Below, in pieces: positions 15,285 to 34,109 of a stretch of 64,000 nucleotides of DNA (within the stretch, counting starts at the first letter, position 1; each line of letters opens with the position of its first letter). A program made the translations under genes and the position numbers. The notes beneath the pieces are model-generated. The model was given only the letters and a program-made list of their open reading frames with translations, was not told where the DNA came from and searched no databases. The DNA comes from Streptomyces sp. NBC_01485 (GTDB taxonomy: Bacteria > Actinomycetota > Actinomycetes > Streptomycetales > Streptomycetaceae): NCBI RefSeq assembly GCF_036227125.1, contig NZ_CP109435.1:7316001-7380000 (forward strand), given 5' to 3'.

Positions 15285-16781
15285 ATGCCCGACCTGCCGA
15301 CCCCGAAGGACTCCGCCGAGGCCGCGCTGTTCTCCGAGTGCTGGGACGCCGTCCTGTCGTACGCCGACCTGTGCACGTCCGGCTCGACCGCTGCGAACCA
15401 ACTGGCTCGTGAGGCGTTCGCGTTCGGCATACGCGAGGCCCGCGCCGGCGAGGACGACACCGCACGAGGTGCCGGCCGTCGCCCGTCCCGGCTGCCCCGG
15501 ATCCCCCTGCTGCTGACCGCCGTACGCAGCACGGCGGCCGCCTGGGAGGCCCAGGGCCACGGCCATCGTCTCGACCCCGATCTGCGCCTGTGGCTGAACT
15601 CCGAGAAGGCCGCACGCTATGTCGGACCGCCCCTGAGCCGTCCCATCGCCCTGCGCGGCCTGCGTGACATGCAGGAACCGGACGCCGCCCTGCTGTGGCT
15701 GGCGGAGGTGGAGGCGCTGCCGCTGCGCGCCGTCATCCGCCGCCAGGGCCTGGACCCGACGGCCGCGGTGGAGGAACTGAACCAGGTCCGCGGCCTGTTC
15801 CGGGACCGCTGCCACCGCAACCATCTCGACACGCCGATGGACGCGGAGTGCCGCAGCTACGTCCGGCTCCTGGACGCCGTCACCCGTTCGCCCGCCGCCG
15901 ACACCCCGCCCGACCTCTCCCGGCACCTCGCCACCTGCGTGGAGTGCGCGGAGGCCGCCGCCTGTCTGCGGCTGCACGGCGGCGGGCTGCCCGCGGCCCT
16001 CGTCCAGGGCGTGATCGGCTGGGGCGGCCTCGCCTACCTGGAACGCCGCCGCCGGGCCTCCGAGGTGCGCCTCGGCCCCGGCCGCCCCGACCTGCCGGAC
16101 CCCGAGGGCGCGGCCGTACGGGCCGCCGCGAGCAAGGCGCGCGTGCGGCGCAACGCACTGCTCGTCGCCGCCGTCCTCGTCTCCGGGCTGGCGCTCGCGG
16201 TGTCGATGATGCCGGGCGACAGCGGTGGGAGCGTCGCCAAGAGCGGTCCCACGGACGGCAGTCCGGTGGCCGGACCCGGCCCCGTCCTGCCGTCCGCCGA
16301 CCCCGGACCCGTCACCTCCGCCGCGCCGTCCTCGTCCGACCCGGCCCCGTCCGCCAGCGGTACGCCGTCCGCGGCGGGTCACGAGGACACCGGCAAGCCC
16401 GACCCGGAACCCCAGGGCACCTCCTCGGCCCCCGCGGGCGACGGCGGGAGCGGAAACGGCGACGCGCCGGCCTGCGAGGTCCGCTACGACCTCGTCAACC
16501 AGTGGCCGGACGGCTTCCAGGCGACCGTCACCGTCACCACGGCCGACGCGCTCGACGTCTGGCGGGTGGCCTGGTCCTTCCGTGACGGCCAGAGGGTCGA
16601 CCAGATGTGGGACGCGAGCCTCGCCCAGAGCGGCTCCCGGGTCACCGCGACCGCCGCCGACTACAACAGGTCCGTCGCGGCGCACGGCACCCTCAGCTTC
16701 GGCTTCCTCGCCTCCTGGCATGACAAGAACACCGCCCCGTACGACTTCACCCTCAACGGGCAGGACTGCACCAGGTCTTGA
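15285..16781 (+). CDS. Sigma-like/anti-sigma-like membrane protein with external CBM2 domain
   Basis: 498 aa, ATG at 15285 after AGGAG. Residues 15-180 resemble a degenerate ECF sigma factor: a region-2-like helix pair, then a region-4-like segment (LLWLAEVEALPLRAVIRRQG). Residues 214-221 carry HX3CX2C (HLATCVEC), the zinc anti-sigma signature. One membrane helix (about 289-308) is followed by a Pro/Ser/Ala-rich linker and a C-terminal family 2 carbohydrate-binding module (395-496) with the framing Cys397 and Cys495 and Trp residues in QWPDGF and VWRVAWSF. The order predicts an inner regulatory half and an outer polysaccharide-binding half, so a carbohydrate sensor is plausible. It may have lost sigma activity. 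No separate sigma gene is adjacent. Confidence 0.75.
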   Translation: MPDLPTPKDSAEAALFSECWDAVLSYADLCTSGSTAANQLAREAFAFGIREARAGEDDTARGAGRRPSRLPRIPLLLTAVRSTAAAWEAQGHGHRLDPDLRLWLNSEKAARYVGPPLSRPIALRGLRDMQEPDAALLWLAEVEALPLRAVIRRQGLDPTAAVEELNQVRGLFRDRCHRNHLDTPMDAECRSYVRLLDAVTRSPAADTPPDLSRHLATCVECAEAAACLRLHGGGLPAALVQGVIGWGGLAYLERRRRASEVRLGPGRPDLPDPEGAAVRAAASKARVRRNALLVAAVLVSGLALAVSMMPGDSGGSVAKSGPTDGSPVAGPGPVLPSADPGPVTSAAPSSSDPAPSASGTPSAAGHEDTGKPDPEPQGTSSAPAGDGGSGNGDAPACEVRYDLVNQWPDGFQATVTVTTADALDVWRVAWSFRDGQRVDQMWDASLAQSGSRVTATAADYNRSVAAHGTLSFGFLASWHDKNTAPYDFTLNGQDCTRS

Positions 16782-16903
16782 CGCGCGGCCGCCTCACGGG
16801 GCGGCGGCTCGCCTGGTCTTCCCACCGCTTCCGGTGTCGGTCTCGGCCTCAGCGCCGACACCGGCACCGTTTTGCTGTGCCGGCGCCGAGTCGGAGCACC
16901 ACC

Positions 16904-16957
16904 GGTGCCTGCCCCCTGGGCGGTGCCTGCCCCCTGGGCGGTGCCTGCCCCCTGGGG
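16904..16957 (+). repeat. 18-bp unit repeated three times
   Basis: GGTGCCTGCCCCCTGGGC occurs at 16904, 16922 and 16940, the last with one changed base. It lies in non-coding DNA just before an inverted repeat. Confidence 0.9.
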
Positions 16958-16970
16958 TGGTCCGCACAGG

Positions 16971-17002
16971 AAGGTGACACTTCGGTGGGGGAGTGTCACC
17001 TT
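16971..17002. terminator. 11-bp inverted repeat, terminator or operator
   Basis: AAGGTGACACT (16971-16981) and AGTGTCACCTT (16992-17002) flank a 10-nt loop and are followed by a short TTTCC. It sits 190 bp after the CBM2 membrane-protein gene. A terminator is the simplest reading; the GTGACA/TGTCAC symmetry would also suit a protein-binding site. Confidence 0.5.
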
Positions 17003-17860
17003 TCCGCAGCTCACCTACCGGGGACCCGGCGTGCCCGCGCACCGCTCGACCCTGAAGGCCCCCGAAGCCCGCTGAGGCGGCCGTGAGGGGCGTGGCGGCC
17101 GTGACGGCCCGAGAGGTGGCCGGCGACAGCGACCTGGCCCCTGCGGTGTTCCTGCGGTGCGACCTGCTGCGAATGGTTCGACGCGTTCACCGTGCACTCC
17201 CGCGTACTCCGCCATGGAGTAACCGAATTACCCGCGCCACAAACCTCAAGATGTGACGGCCGTCTCACCGGACTTGGAAATGCATCGCAGCGGCTTTGCG
17301 GGATACCCCGAGTTCTTTCCGGATTGGCATTCCAACGCGTCGGACCGCCGGAAGACGTTCGCGTACACATAACGCACACATGTCGGCAGGGAAAGTGTAG
17401 AGGCGATGAATGACCGCCATGCCCACCTGGTGACGCCACGGCTCCCGCCACAACTGTCTTTGCTGTGGAGGGGCGTTCGCGCCATCCGTGGACAGCTTCG
17501 CACATTGATGGCACGCAGCCGTACACGGGTGCCTTGTGAGGGGGATATGAAACTTTCACATCCCACCAATTGATGGCAACCCGGACTCCTCGCTCCTGAA
17601 TCAGGGCCCGTCCACTACGCCTTTCGATATCCAATCCGGCTTCGAGATGGCCGGATGGTCAAGACTCCACAATGCTCCTTGTGCAGCGACCACGGCCGTC
17701 GTTAGCTTGATCGAGCCGGAGCCGGGTGAATTGACCAACTGTCCGCTCCTGCAGCTGTCGCGATAGCAATCAGCTGTCCGTTTGAGGTCCCGCACACCTT
17801 CACCGGTCCATCGACCGGTGTTCGGTGCACTCATTTCGCGGGGGAAGAGGTATCAGAGAA

Positions 17861-20647
17861 ATGGTTCTGGCCGAACGCGAAGACGAACTCGGCTTCCTCA
17901 CAAGTCTGCTGGACGAGGCCATCGAGGGCAGTGGCAAGTCGGCCTTGGTCAGCGGCGTCGTGGCCACCGGCAAGAGCGTGCTGCTGGACGTCTTCGCGCA
18001 GGCGGCCATCAACCGCGGCACGCTCGCGTTGACCGCGATCGCCTGCGTGGCGGAGCGGCAGGTCCCCATGGGCGTCATGAGCCAACTGCTGCTGCACGCG
18101 CCGCTGTCGCCGGCCGCCCGCCGGGAGGCGGACCGCCTGCTGGCCGTCGTACCGGAGCCGGACACCGGGCTCGACACCCTCACCGCGCACGCGATGAGCG
18201 CGATCCTGCTGGAACTGTCCGAGCAGCAGCCACTGGCGCTGATCGTGGACGACATCCATCTGACGGACGTCGCGTCGCAGTCGATCCTGTCCTACTTCGC
18301 CCGGCGCATCCGCGGAGCGCGCATCGCGACGGTGTTCTCGTACTCCGAACAGTCACCGCATCACAACCAGGAATGCGCGGCCGAGCTGCTGCGCCAGCCG
18401 CACTGCCACGGACTGGCCCTGCATCCGCTGACACCCGACGGGGTGGCCCGGCTGGCCGCCCGGCACCTGGGCCGCGAGGCTCCCGGAGCACTGGCGGAGC
18501 GCTGCCACCAACTGAGCAACGGCAACCCGCTGCTCGCGGAGGCCCTGATCGGCGACTACCTCGCCGTACGGCGAACACGCCCCGCTCCCGGCAACGACGA
18601 GCTGTTCGGCTCGGCGGACGCCTACGGGCAGGCGGTGCTGGAGTATCTGCGGCGCAGCGATCCGCAGACGGCGCGGGTGGCACAGGGCGTGGCGGTGCTG
18701 CGCAGTCGCGAGGGTGTCGCAAGGCTGCTGGGCATGTGTCCCACCGTCACCGATGCGCTGCTCGACGGCCTGCGGACCGCCGGACTGATCGACGGCGACG
18801 GCTTCCGCCACCCGGCGGCGGCCGGGGCGGTGCTGCTGGGCATGGATCCGACGGAACGGGTCAGGCTGCACCAGGCCGCCGCGGCCCAGGCGTACCACGA
18901 AGGCCGGTCGGCGTCGGAGGTGGCGGAACAACTGCTGATCGCGAGTGACTGCACCGCGCCCTGGGCGGTGGGGGTGCTGACGGAGGCGGCGCGGCTGGGC
19001 GTGTCCCAGGGGCGGCTGTCGTACGCGGTCGCCTGCCTGAAACTGGCGCGGCTGGGCTGCGCCGACGACCCGGTGGCCGCGGCCCGGCTGCAGGCGGCGC
19101 TGCTGCGGGCCGAGTGGCGGATCAACCCGAGCATCTGCTCGCCGTACCTCGCCGAACTCGTCGAGGCGAGCCATGCGGGCCACCTGTCGGGCGACGACAC
19201 GGTCGGCGTGATCAAGGCGCTGCTGTGGAACGGCCGGTTCGCGGTCGCCCGCGACCTGCTGCTCCGGCTGGACGGGGCGGCCCGGGCCGCGGACCGGCCC
19301 TCGCCGTCCGCCCTGTGCGAGCTGCGGCTGATAATCCGGGACACCTATCCGGCGCTCGCCGACCTGGCCCCCGCCGCCGACGACGGGGCAGCCGATCGCG
19401 TCATGCAGCCGCTGACCTCGCAGCGCCGTCTCGACACCTTGCGCACGCTGAACGCCGTGATCTCCCAGGAAGGCGGCCGGCCCGCACTGGAGCGGGCCGA
19501 GCGGATCCTGCAGAACGCGCCGCTCCAGGAGACGGGCACCAGCACCATGCTCGCCGGGCTGATGACGCTGCTGTGCGGGGAGCGCGTGGTGCAGGCGGCG
19601 CAACTGTGCGACGCGTTGCTGGCCCAGTCCGCGGAGGGCGAGTCGAGGTGGCGGTACGCCCTCCTGTCGGCGGTGCGGGCCGAGATCAGCCTGCGTCAGG
19701 GCTCGCTGCTGGAGGCGGTCGAGCAGGCGCAGGAGGCGATGCGGGCCGTACCGACCGCGAGTTGGGGTGTCTCGCTGGCCGCCGTCCGGTCGACCATGGT
19801 GCTCGCGCTGACCTCGATGGGCCGGCACCGCGAGGCGTTGGCCCAGCTGAACATGCCGCTGCCGCCCGGCGTCTCACAGAGCCGGTTCGGCCTGACGTAC
19901 CTTCAGGCCCGGGGCCGGGTCAGTCTGGCGACCGGGCATCTGGGCTCGGCGCTGGCCGACTTCGAGAACTGCGGGGAGCTGATGGTGCGGTGGAACATGG
20001 ACGTTCCCAGCCTGGTCCCGTGGCGGGCCGAAGCGGCGGCCGTGCTGCTGGAGATGGGCGAGCACGGCCGGGCCCGCAAACTCGCCGAGGAGCAGTTGGC
20101 GCAGGCCGGCAGCCACGCGCCGCGGGCCGCGGGCAGCGCGCTGCGGGTACTCGCGTCGATGTCCGACCTGCGGCGCCGGTCGGAGATGCTGCGGCAGTCC
20201 GCCGACCTTCTGCAGGGCAGCGGCGACCGGTACGAACTGCTGCGCACCCTCGTGCAGTTGACCGAGACCCACCACACGCTCGGCGAGCTGCGCCGGGCCC
20301 GGATGGTGGGCCGCCGGGCGTGGAACATAGCCCGCGAGTGCCACGCCGAGCCGCTCGTGGACGCGCTGGCACTGGATCCGGTGCCGTCCGAATCCGCCGA
20401 GCCGACCGAGGCGGCCGAGCTCGTGCAGTTGCAGGCCGCGCCGACGGAGGCGGAGCTGCTGCTGAGCGACGCGGAACGGCGGGTGGCGGAGATGGCGGCA
20501 CTCGGTTACACGAACCGGGAGATCTCCAACCGGCTGTACATCTCGGTCAGTACGGTGGAGCAGCATCTGACCAAGACGTACCGCAAGCTGAACGTGACCA
20601 GACGCTCGGACCTGCCGTCCCTGGTGATGGCCCCGACCGGAAGCTGA
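17861..20647 (+). CDS. LAL-family (large ATP-binding LuxR) transcriptional activator
   Basis: 928 aa from the ATG at 17861 (MVLAERED), preceded by GGAAGAGG; a GTG 36 bp upstream is in frame but has no ribosome site. The N-terminal AAA-like ATPase has Walker A GVVATGKS (residues 32-39) and Walker B LALIVDDIH. A long helical, TPR-like middle follows. Residues 867-920 form a LuxR helix-turn-helix (AERRVAEMAALGYTNREISN, then LYISVSTVEQHLTKTYRKL). LAL proteins are usual pathway-specific activators of macrolide and polyether PKS clusters, and this is the only regulator in the cluster part of the window. The recurring ACCCC direct repeats in the cluster's intergenic regions are candidate targets; none lies upstream of this gene. 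Confidence 0.93.
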   Translation: MVLAEREDELGFLTSLLDEAIEGSGKSALVSGVVATGKSVLLDVFAQAAINRGTLALTAIACVAERQVPMGVMSQLLLHAPLSPAARREADRLLAVVPEPDTGLDTLTAHAMSAILLELSEQQPLALIVDDIHLTDVASQSILSYFARRIRGARIATVFSYSEQSPHHNQECAAELLRQPHCHGLALHPLTPDGVARLAARHLGREAPGALAERCHQLSNGNPLLAEALIGDYLAVRRTRPAPGNDELFGSADAYGQAVLEYLRRSDPQTARVAQGVAVLRSREGVARLLGMCPTVTDALLDGLRTAGLIDGDGFRHPAAAGAVLLGMDPTERVRLHQAAAAQAYHEGRSASEVAEQLLIASDCTAPWAVGVLTEAARLGVSQGRLSYAVACLKLARLGCADDPVAAARLQAALLRAEWRINPSICSPYLAELVEASHAGHLSGDDTVGVIKALLWNGRFAVARDLLLRLDGAARAADRPSPSALCELRLIIRDTYPALADLAPAADDGAADRVMQPLTSQRRLDTLRTLNAVISQEGGRPALERAERILQNAPLQETGTSTMLAGLMTLLCGERVVQAAQLCDALLAQSAEGESRWRYALLSAVRAEISLRQGSLLEAVEQAQEAMRAVPTASWGVSLAAVRSTMVLALTSMGRHREALAQLNMPLPPGVSQSRFGLTYLQARGRVSLATGHLGSALADFENCGELMVRWNMDVPSLVPWRAEAAAVLLEMGEHGRARKLAEEQLAQAGSHAPRAAGSALRVLASMSDLRRRSEMLRQSADLLQGSGDRYELLRTLVQLTETHHTLGELRRARMVGRRAWNIARECHAEPLVDALALDPVPSESAEPTEAAELVQLQAAPTEAELLLSDAERRVAEMAALGYTNREISNRLYISVSTVEQHLTKTYRKLNVTRRSDLPSLVMAPTGS

Positions 20648-20661
20648 GCGGCACGGATCAA

Positions 20662-20699
20662 CCGAGGGGGGCAACGCCGCGAGGCGCTGCCCCCCTCGG
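20662..20699. terminator. Bidirectional hairpin between convergent LAL and NRPS genes
   Basis: CCGAGGGGGGCA (20662-20673) pairs with TGCCCCCCTCGG (20688-20699). The genes on both sides end within about 40 bp, so one hairpin can serve both transcripts. Confidence 0.75.
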
Positions 20700-20737
20700 C
20701 TGCGGCAGGCACATCACCTGCCTGGCGGCCCGTCGGA

Positions 20738-23700
20738 TCAGTCCTGGGCGGTCGCGCGTACGAGGGCTGCGACGTGCTCCAGCGTGGGCTCCCGCAGAAT
20801 CTCCGGCAGACAGGCCATGAACGTCTTCTCGCGGCCGGGCTCGACGACGTCCCGGCACACCTGTGCGAGCACGGCGTAGAGGGTCAGCGAGTCGCCGCCG
20901 AGGCGGTGGAAGTTCTGGGCGGGAGTCAGCCGGGAGCGGTCCACCCCCAGGGCGAGCGCCCAGATGTCGGCGATCGCCGACTCCACGAGGTCCAGCACGG
21001 GCGCGTCGGGCCCGGCCTGCCCGGCGGCGGCGTCTCCGCCTTCGGCGTGCGGGTCCGGCAGCGCGCGTACGTCGATCTTGCCGGCGACGGTCAGCGGCAG
21101 TTCGGGCAGCACGGTCAGGGTGGCCGGCACCAGGTAGTCCGGCAGCCGCCGCACCAGGAACTCCCGCAACTCGTCCCCGCCGACCGGAGTTTGGGTCACC
21201 ACGTACCCGGCGAGCGACTTGCCGGGCCCGCCCGGCAGGGCCCTGGCGACGACCACGGCCCGTGCCACGGCGGGGTGTTCCTCCAGCGCGCGGGCCGCCT
21301 CGGCGGGCTCGACGCGGTGGCCGGAGATCTTCACCTGGTCGTCGATCCGGCCGACGAACTCCAGCACGCCGCCCGCCGACACCCGGGCCAGGTCGCCCGT
21401 ACGGTACGTCCGGCTGCCGTCGGCCAGCCGGACGAACCGCTCGCGGTCCAGGTCCGGGCGGCCCAGGTAGCCACGGGCCAACTGGGCACCGCCCAGGTAC
21501 ATTTCACCCACCTCGCCGGGCGCGACGAACCGCCGGTCCTGGTCCAGCAGGAACACGGTGTTGTTGTCCGTCGGCAGCCCGATCGGCACCGCCACGGCGT
21601 CCGCGTCCCGCTCCGGATCGTAGGTGTGCACCGTCAGGCCGATGGTGGCCTCGGTCGGCCCGTACAGGTTGATGATCCGGCAGTCGGGCCCGAACATCTC
21701 CTGGGCGCGGGCCGCCACCGGCACCCGCAACTGCTCGCCGACGACCACCACGGTACGGAAACCGGCCGGCGACAGCTCCAGACGGCCGATCAGGTCCAGA
21801 TGCGCCGGGGTCAGCGACAGCGCATTCGCCCCGGACTCCTCCAACAGCTGCCGCAACGACAGGTGGTTGGGCTTGTCGCGCATGAGCACCACCGTGCCGC
21901 CGACCAGCAGCGGCAGGTAGACCGAGGTGCCGGTGACGTCGAAGGACGGCGAGGTGATCAGCGGCAGCCGGCTGTCGGCGTCGATCTCGAACTCGCGGGT
22001 GGCCCAGCCCACGTAGTTCAACAGGGCGCCGTGCTCGATCTGCACACCCTTGGGCTTGCCGGTCGAGCCGGAGGTGTAGATGACGTACGCCAGATCGTCC
22101 GGCCGCACCTCGGCGTCCCGGAACGCGGGTGCCTCGGGGTCCGCGGACTCCAACAGCTCCTCCAGGACGAGCGGTTCGCAGCCCGGCGGGCACCACTGCC
22201 GTTCCTGGTAGGGCCGTTGGACCAGGCAGAGCTTGGCGGTCGCGTCGGTGAGCAGGCCCGACAGCCGGGCGTCCGGGTGCTCGGCGTCCATCGGCAGATA
22301 GGCGGCGCCCGCCCGCAGCACCCCCCACAGCCCGGCCATCATCGCCGCGGACCGGTCCGCCAGCAGGCCGACCACACTGCCCCGGCCGATCCCACGGCGG
22401 CTCAGCTCCGCCGCGATCACATCGGCCCGGCGGCTGAGCTCGGCGTACGTCACATCGCCGGCGGAGCCGCTGAGGGCGACCCGGTCCGGGGTGCGCTCGG
22501 CCTGCTCGCGCAGGAGCCGCACCACCGAGGGGCCGATCGGCACCGGACGCTGTGTCATGTTGCCGGACCACTCACGGTGGGCCCGGGGTGACAGGGCCTC
22601 CTCGATACGGTCGAGCAGGGCCTCGGCGCGCTCGCCCGCCCCCGGGTTGTCCCACCAGCCGACGGTGATCTCGGTACGGCCGTCGGCGGTCACCACGTCG
22701 ACCTCCGGGGGCGCCACCGGTCCGGGCGAGGCCAGCAGGTAGACCGAGGTCGCGGTGAAGCCGGGCGGGGAGAAGTCCGCGAGGTCGACGGCACCCAGGT
22801 CGGAGAGGATGGCGGTGGAGCCGTACAGCCCCTGGTCGGTGGTCTTGGCATCCGCGCCGCGCTCCAGCAGGCCCACCAGCCAGCGCGGCAGCTTGCGCAG
22901 AGCCGGGTCGGTGCGGGAGGCCAGTTCCTGCCGCTCGCTCAGCGCGGTCAGCAGCCGGGCCCCCACGTCCTCCCAGTGGTCGCCGTCCCGTACCTCCAGG
23001 GCGGCGCTCATCGTCACCGACGAGGTGGAACGGATACCGGGCACGTGCCGGCGGCCGTCGACCGGCACCATGAAGTACCCCTTGAGCGCCGGGTCCTGCT
23101 CGTCCGGCCCGGGACCGGCGTCCGACAGGGCGAGGGCAAGCTTGGCCGTCATGCCCGGGTGGCTGCCGTCGACCGTGCGTCTTCGCCACATCGGCTCGCG
23201 CCGCCCCTTGCCGAGCCGGCCCAGCGGCGACGGCCACTGGAGCACCGGCGCGGCGGCGACCGGCGGCAGGCCTTCGGGCAGTTCGCCGGCCAGCTTCGCC
23301 ATGAGGTCGTCCTCGCCCAGCCGGTCGTCGGCCCCGACCAGCGGCACACCGGCCAGCGCGTGGAAGACCTCGGTCGCCCAGAGCAGCAGGCCCCGGCCGT
23401 CGATGCTGCCGTGGAAGCCCCGGAACACCACGGTGTCCCGCTCGCCGGTCAGCAGCAGCACCTCACAGGTGGCGCCGCCCGCCCCGGGCCGCAACTGCCG
23501 CCGCAGCAGCGGTGAGTCGAACCGGACACGGTCGTACGCCGTCCCGTCGCCGACGATCACCGCGGGGGCCCGGCCGCTGTCCCGCCACATTCCCTTGCGG
23601 TAGACCAGCCGGGTGCCGGGGCAGGCCCGGGACGCCTCGGCGACCGCGTCGGACAGGTCGCCGTGCGACAGCAGGCCGACGCCCTCGACGGCCAGTTGGA

Positions 23701-23794
23701 CGACGGGGTACTGCTTGCGGGGAGAAGCCAGGAACCACCAGTCCACCGCCGCCACCGGGCGCTGGTACAGGTCTGGGCTGTGCTCGGACGACAT
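20738..23794 (-). CDS. Stand-alone NRPS module: condensation-like, adenylation, PCP
   Basis: 1018 aa, ATG at 23794 after AGGAG. Residues 1-430 resemble the condensation/acyltransferase superfamily; the core motif reads FHGSIDG, with His128 and Asp132 kept but the first His of HHxxxDG replaced by Phe. Residues 440-930 are a full adenylation domain: A3 YTSGSTGKPKG (about 570-580), A5 NLYGPTEAT, A7 YRTGDLAR, A8 GRIDDQVKISGHRVEP and A10 Lys in VAGKIDVRAL. The binding-pocket Asp of FDVTGTSV suggests an alpha-amino acid; I cannot name it. The PCP Ser is residue 969 in LGGDSL. There is no thioesterase; the protein ends after the PCP. The gene is divergent from the PKS1 loading-module gene. The module probably joins an amino acid to the polyketide. 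Confidence 0.9.
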   Translation of the reverse strand: MSSEHSPDLYQRPVAAVDWWFLASPRKQYPVVQLAVEGVGLLSHGDLSDAVAEASRACPGTRLVYRKGMWRDSGRAPAVIVGDGTAYDRVRFDSPLLRRQLRPGAGGATCEVLLLTGERDTVVFRGFHGSIDGRGLLLWATEVFHALAGVPLVGADDRLGEDDLMAKLAGELPEGLPPVAAAPVLQWPSPLGRLGKGRREPMWRRRTVDGSHPGMTAKLALALSDAGPGPDEQDPALKGYFMVPVDGRRHVPGIRSTSSVTMSAALEVRDGDHWEDVGARLLTALSERQELASRTDPALRKLPRWLVGLLERGADAKTTDQGLYGSTAILSDLGAVDLADFSPPGFTATSVYLLASPGPVAPPEVDVVTADGRTEITVGWWDNPGAGERAEALLDRIEEALSPRAHREWSGNMTQRPVPIGPSVVRLLREQAERTPDRVALSGSAGDVTYAELSRRADVIAAELSRRGIGRGSVVGLLADRSAAMMAGLWGVLRAGAAYLPMDAEHPDARLSGLLTDATAKLCLVQRPYQERQWCPPGCEPLVLEELLESADPEAPAFRDAEVRPDDLAYVIYTSGSTGKPKGVQIEHGALLNYVGWATREFEIDADSRLPLITSPSFDVTGTSVYLPLLVGGTVVLMRDKPNHLSLRQLLEESGANALSLTPAHLDLIGRLELSPAGFRTVVVVGEQLRVPVAARAQEMFGPDCRIINLYGPTEATIGLTVHTYDPERDADAVAVPIGLPTDNNTVFLLDQDRRFVAPGEVGEMYLGGAQLARGYLGRPDLDRERFVRLADGSRTYRTGDLARVSAGGVLEFVGRIDDQVKISGHRVEPAEAARALEEHPAVARAVVVARALPGGPGKSLAGYVVTQTPVGGDELREFLVRRLPDYLVPATLTVLPELPLTVAGKIDVRALPDPHAEGGDAAAGQAGPDAPVLDLVESAIADIWALALGVDRSRLTPAQNFHRLGGDSLTLYAVLAQVCRDVVEPGREKTFMACLPEILREPTLEHVAALVRATAQD

Positions 23795-23993
23795 GCGCGT
23801 CTCCTGGGAATGGGAGACACCGTCCACGCACCGGCCCGGACCGGACAACACGAATCCGGCGTTCACGGAGTGGCTTACGGTGCCTCGGATGTCTTCGTGC
23901 CCCGCTGTCCTCAGGGGTACGAAGTGGCCAGAGTGTACGCAGACCGCCACCGACCCGGTAAACCCTGCGCGGGCCGCTGTCTTCCGGCCCCGA

Positions 23994-24010
23994 ACCCCTA
24001 CCGGCCCCAG
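23994..24010 (+). promoter_or_regulatory. Cluster operator motif, copy 1
   Basis: ACCCCTACCGGCCCCAG. The two CCCC cores are about one helix turn apart. It is closest to the copies at 46925 and 52382; all three share CCCCAG at the second core. Confidence 0.5.
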
Positions 24011-24066
24011 CCGCACGGCGTCGCCCGCGACCTGCTGTTAGGGGCCACGGACCACCCTTGGGGCAT

Positions 24067-24084
24067 GCGGGGCCCGCTAGGGGT
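24067..24084 (-). promoter_or_regulatory. Cluster operator motif, copy 2
   Basis: On the minus strand it reads ACCCCTAGCGGGCCCCGC, with an 11-bp period between cores. It lies about 160-175 bp upstream of the PKS1 start. Confidence 0.45.
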
Positions 24085-24243
24085 GTCGTCCCCCGATCGG
24101 CGGAACCTACGGTGGGCCGGGCCGAGAGGCCAACCACACCGGAACGGACGCCGGACCACGGCAGTGTGCGACGCGCGGTCGCCGGCGCAGCACGGCGGGC
24201 GCGCGGTCGGCGGACCGGCTGGGGACCGGGACCGGAAGGACAC

Positions 24244-34044
<9,801 letters not shown>

Positions 34045-34109
34045 ACTGCTCTGACCCCTCCAACTGCTTTGACTGCTTTCCGCGAGACGTGAAAGAGGAG
34101 CTGACTCCA

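Larger units (their letters stand above)
16782..17860 (+). other. 1.1-kb gene-free interval at the cluster border
   Basis: I see no credible gene here on either strand; the open frames lack codon bias and domain motifs. The first 240 bp hold an 18-bp triplicated repeat and an 11-bp inverted repeat. From about 17200 to 17800 the G+C content is visibly lower than in the flanks. The last part must contain the promoter of the LAL regulator gene. The interval separates carbohydrate genes from the biosynthetic cluster. Confidence 0.6.
23795..24243. promoter_or_regulatory. Divergent promoter region, NRPS and PKS1
   Basis: 449 bp with no gene. It holds two copies of the ACCCCTA-N4/5-CCCC element in opposite orientations (23994 and 24067), one facing each gene, plus a related TTAGGGG at about 24039. 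The PKS1 ribosome site GGAAGGA is at its right end. Confidence 0.6.

Noticed and set aside
17011-17634. 207-codon minus-strand frame in the cluster border
   Set aside because: No codon bias, ribosome site or domain, and it crosses the inverted repeat and lower-GC stretch.
17825-17860. GTG at 17825 as the LAL start
   Set aside because: It lacks a ribosome site, while the ATG at 17861 has GGAAGAGG at proper spacing and begins the conserved LAL opening.
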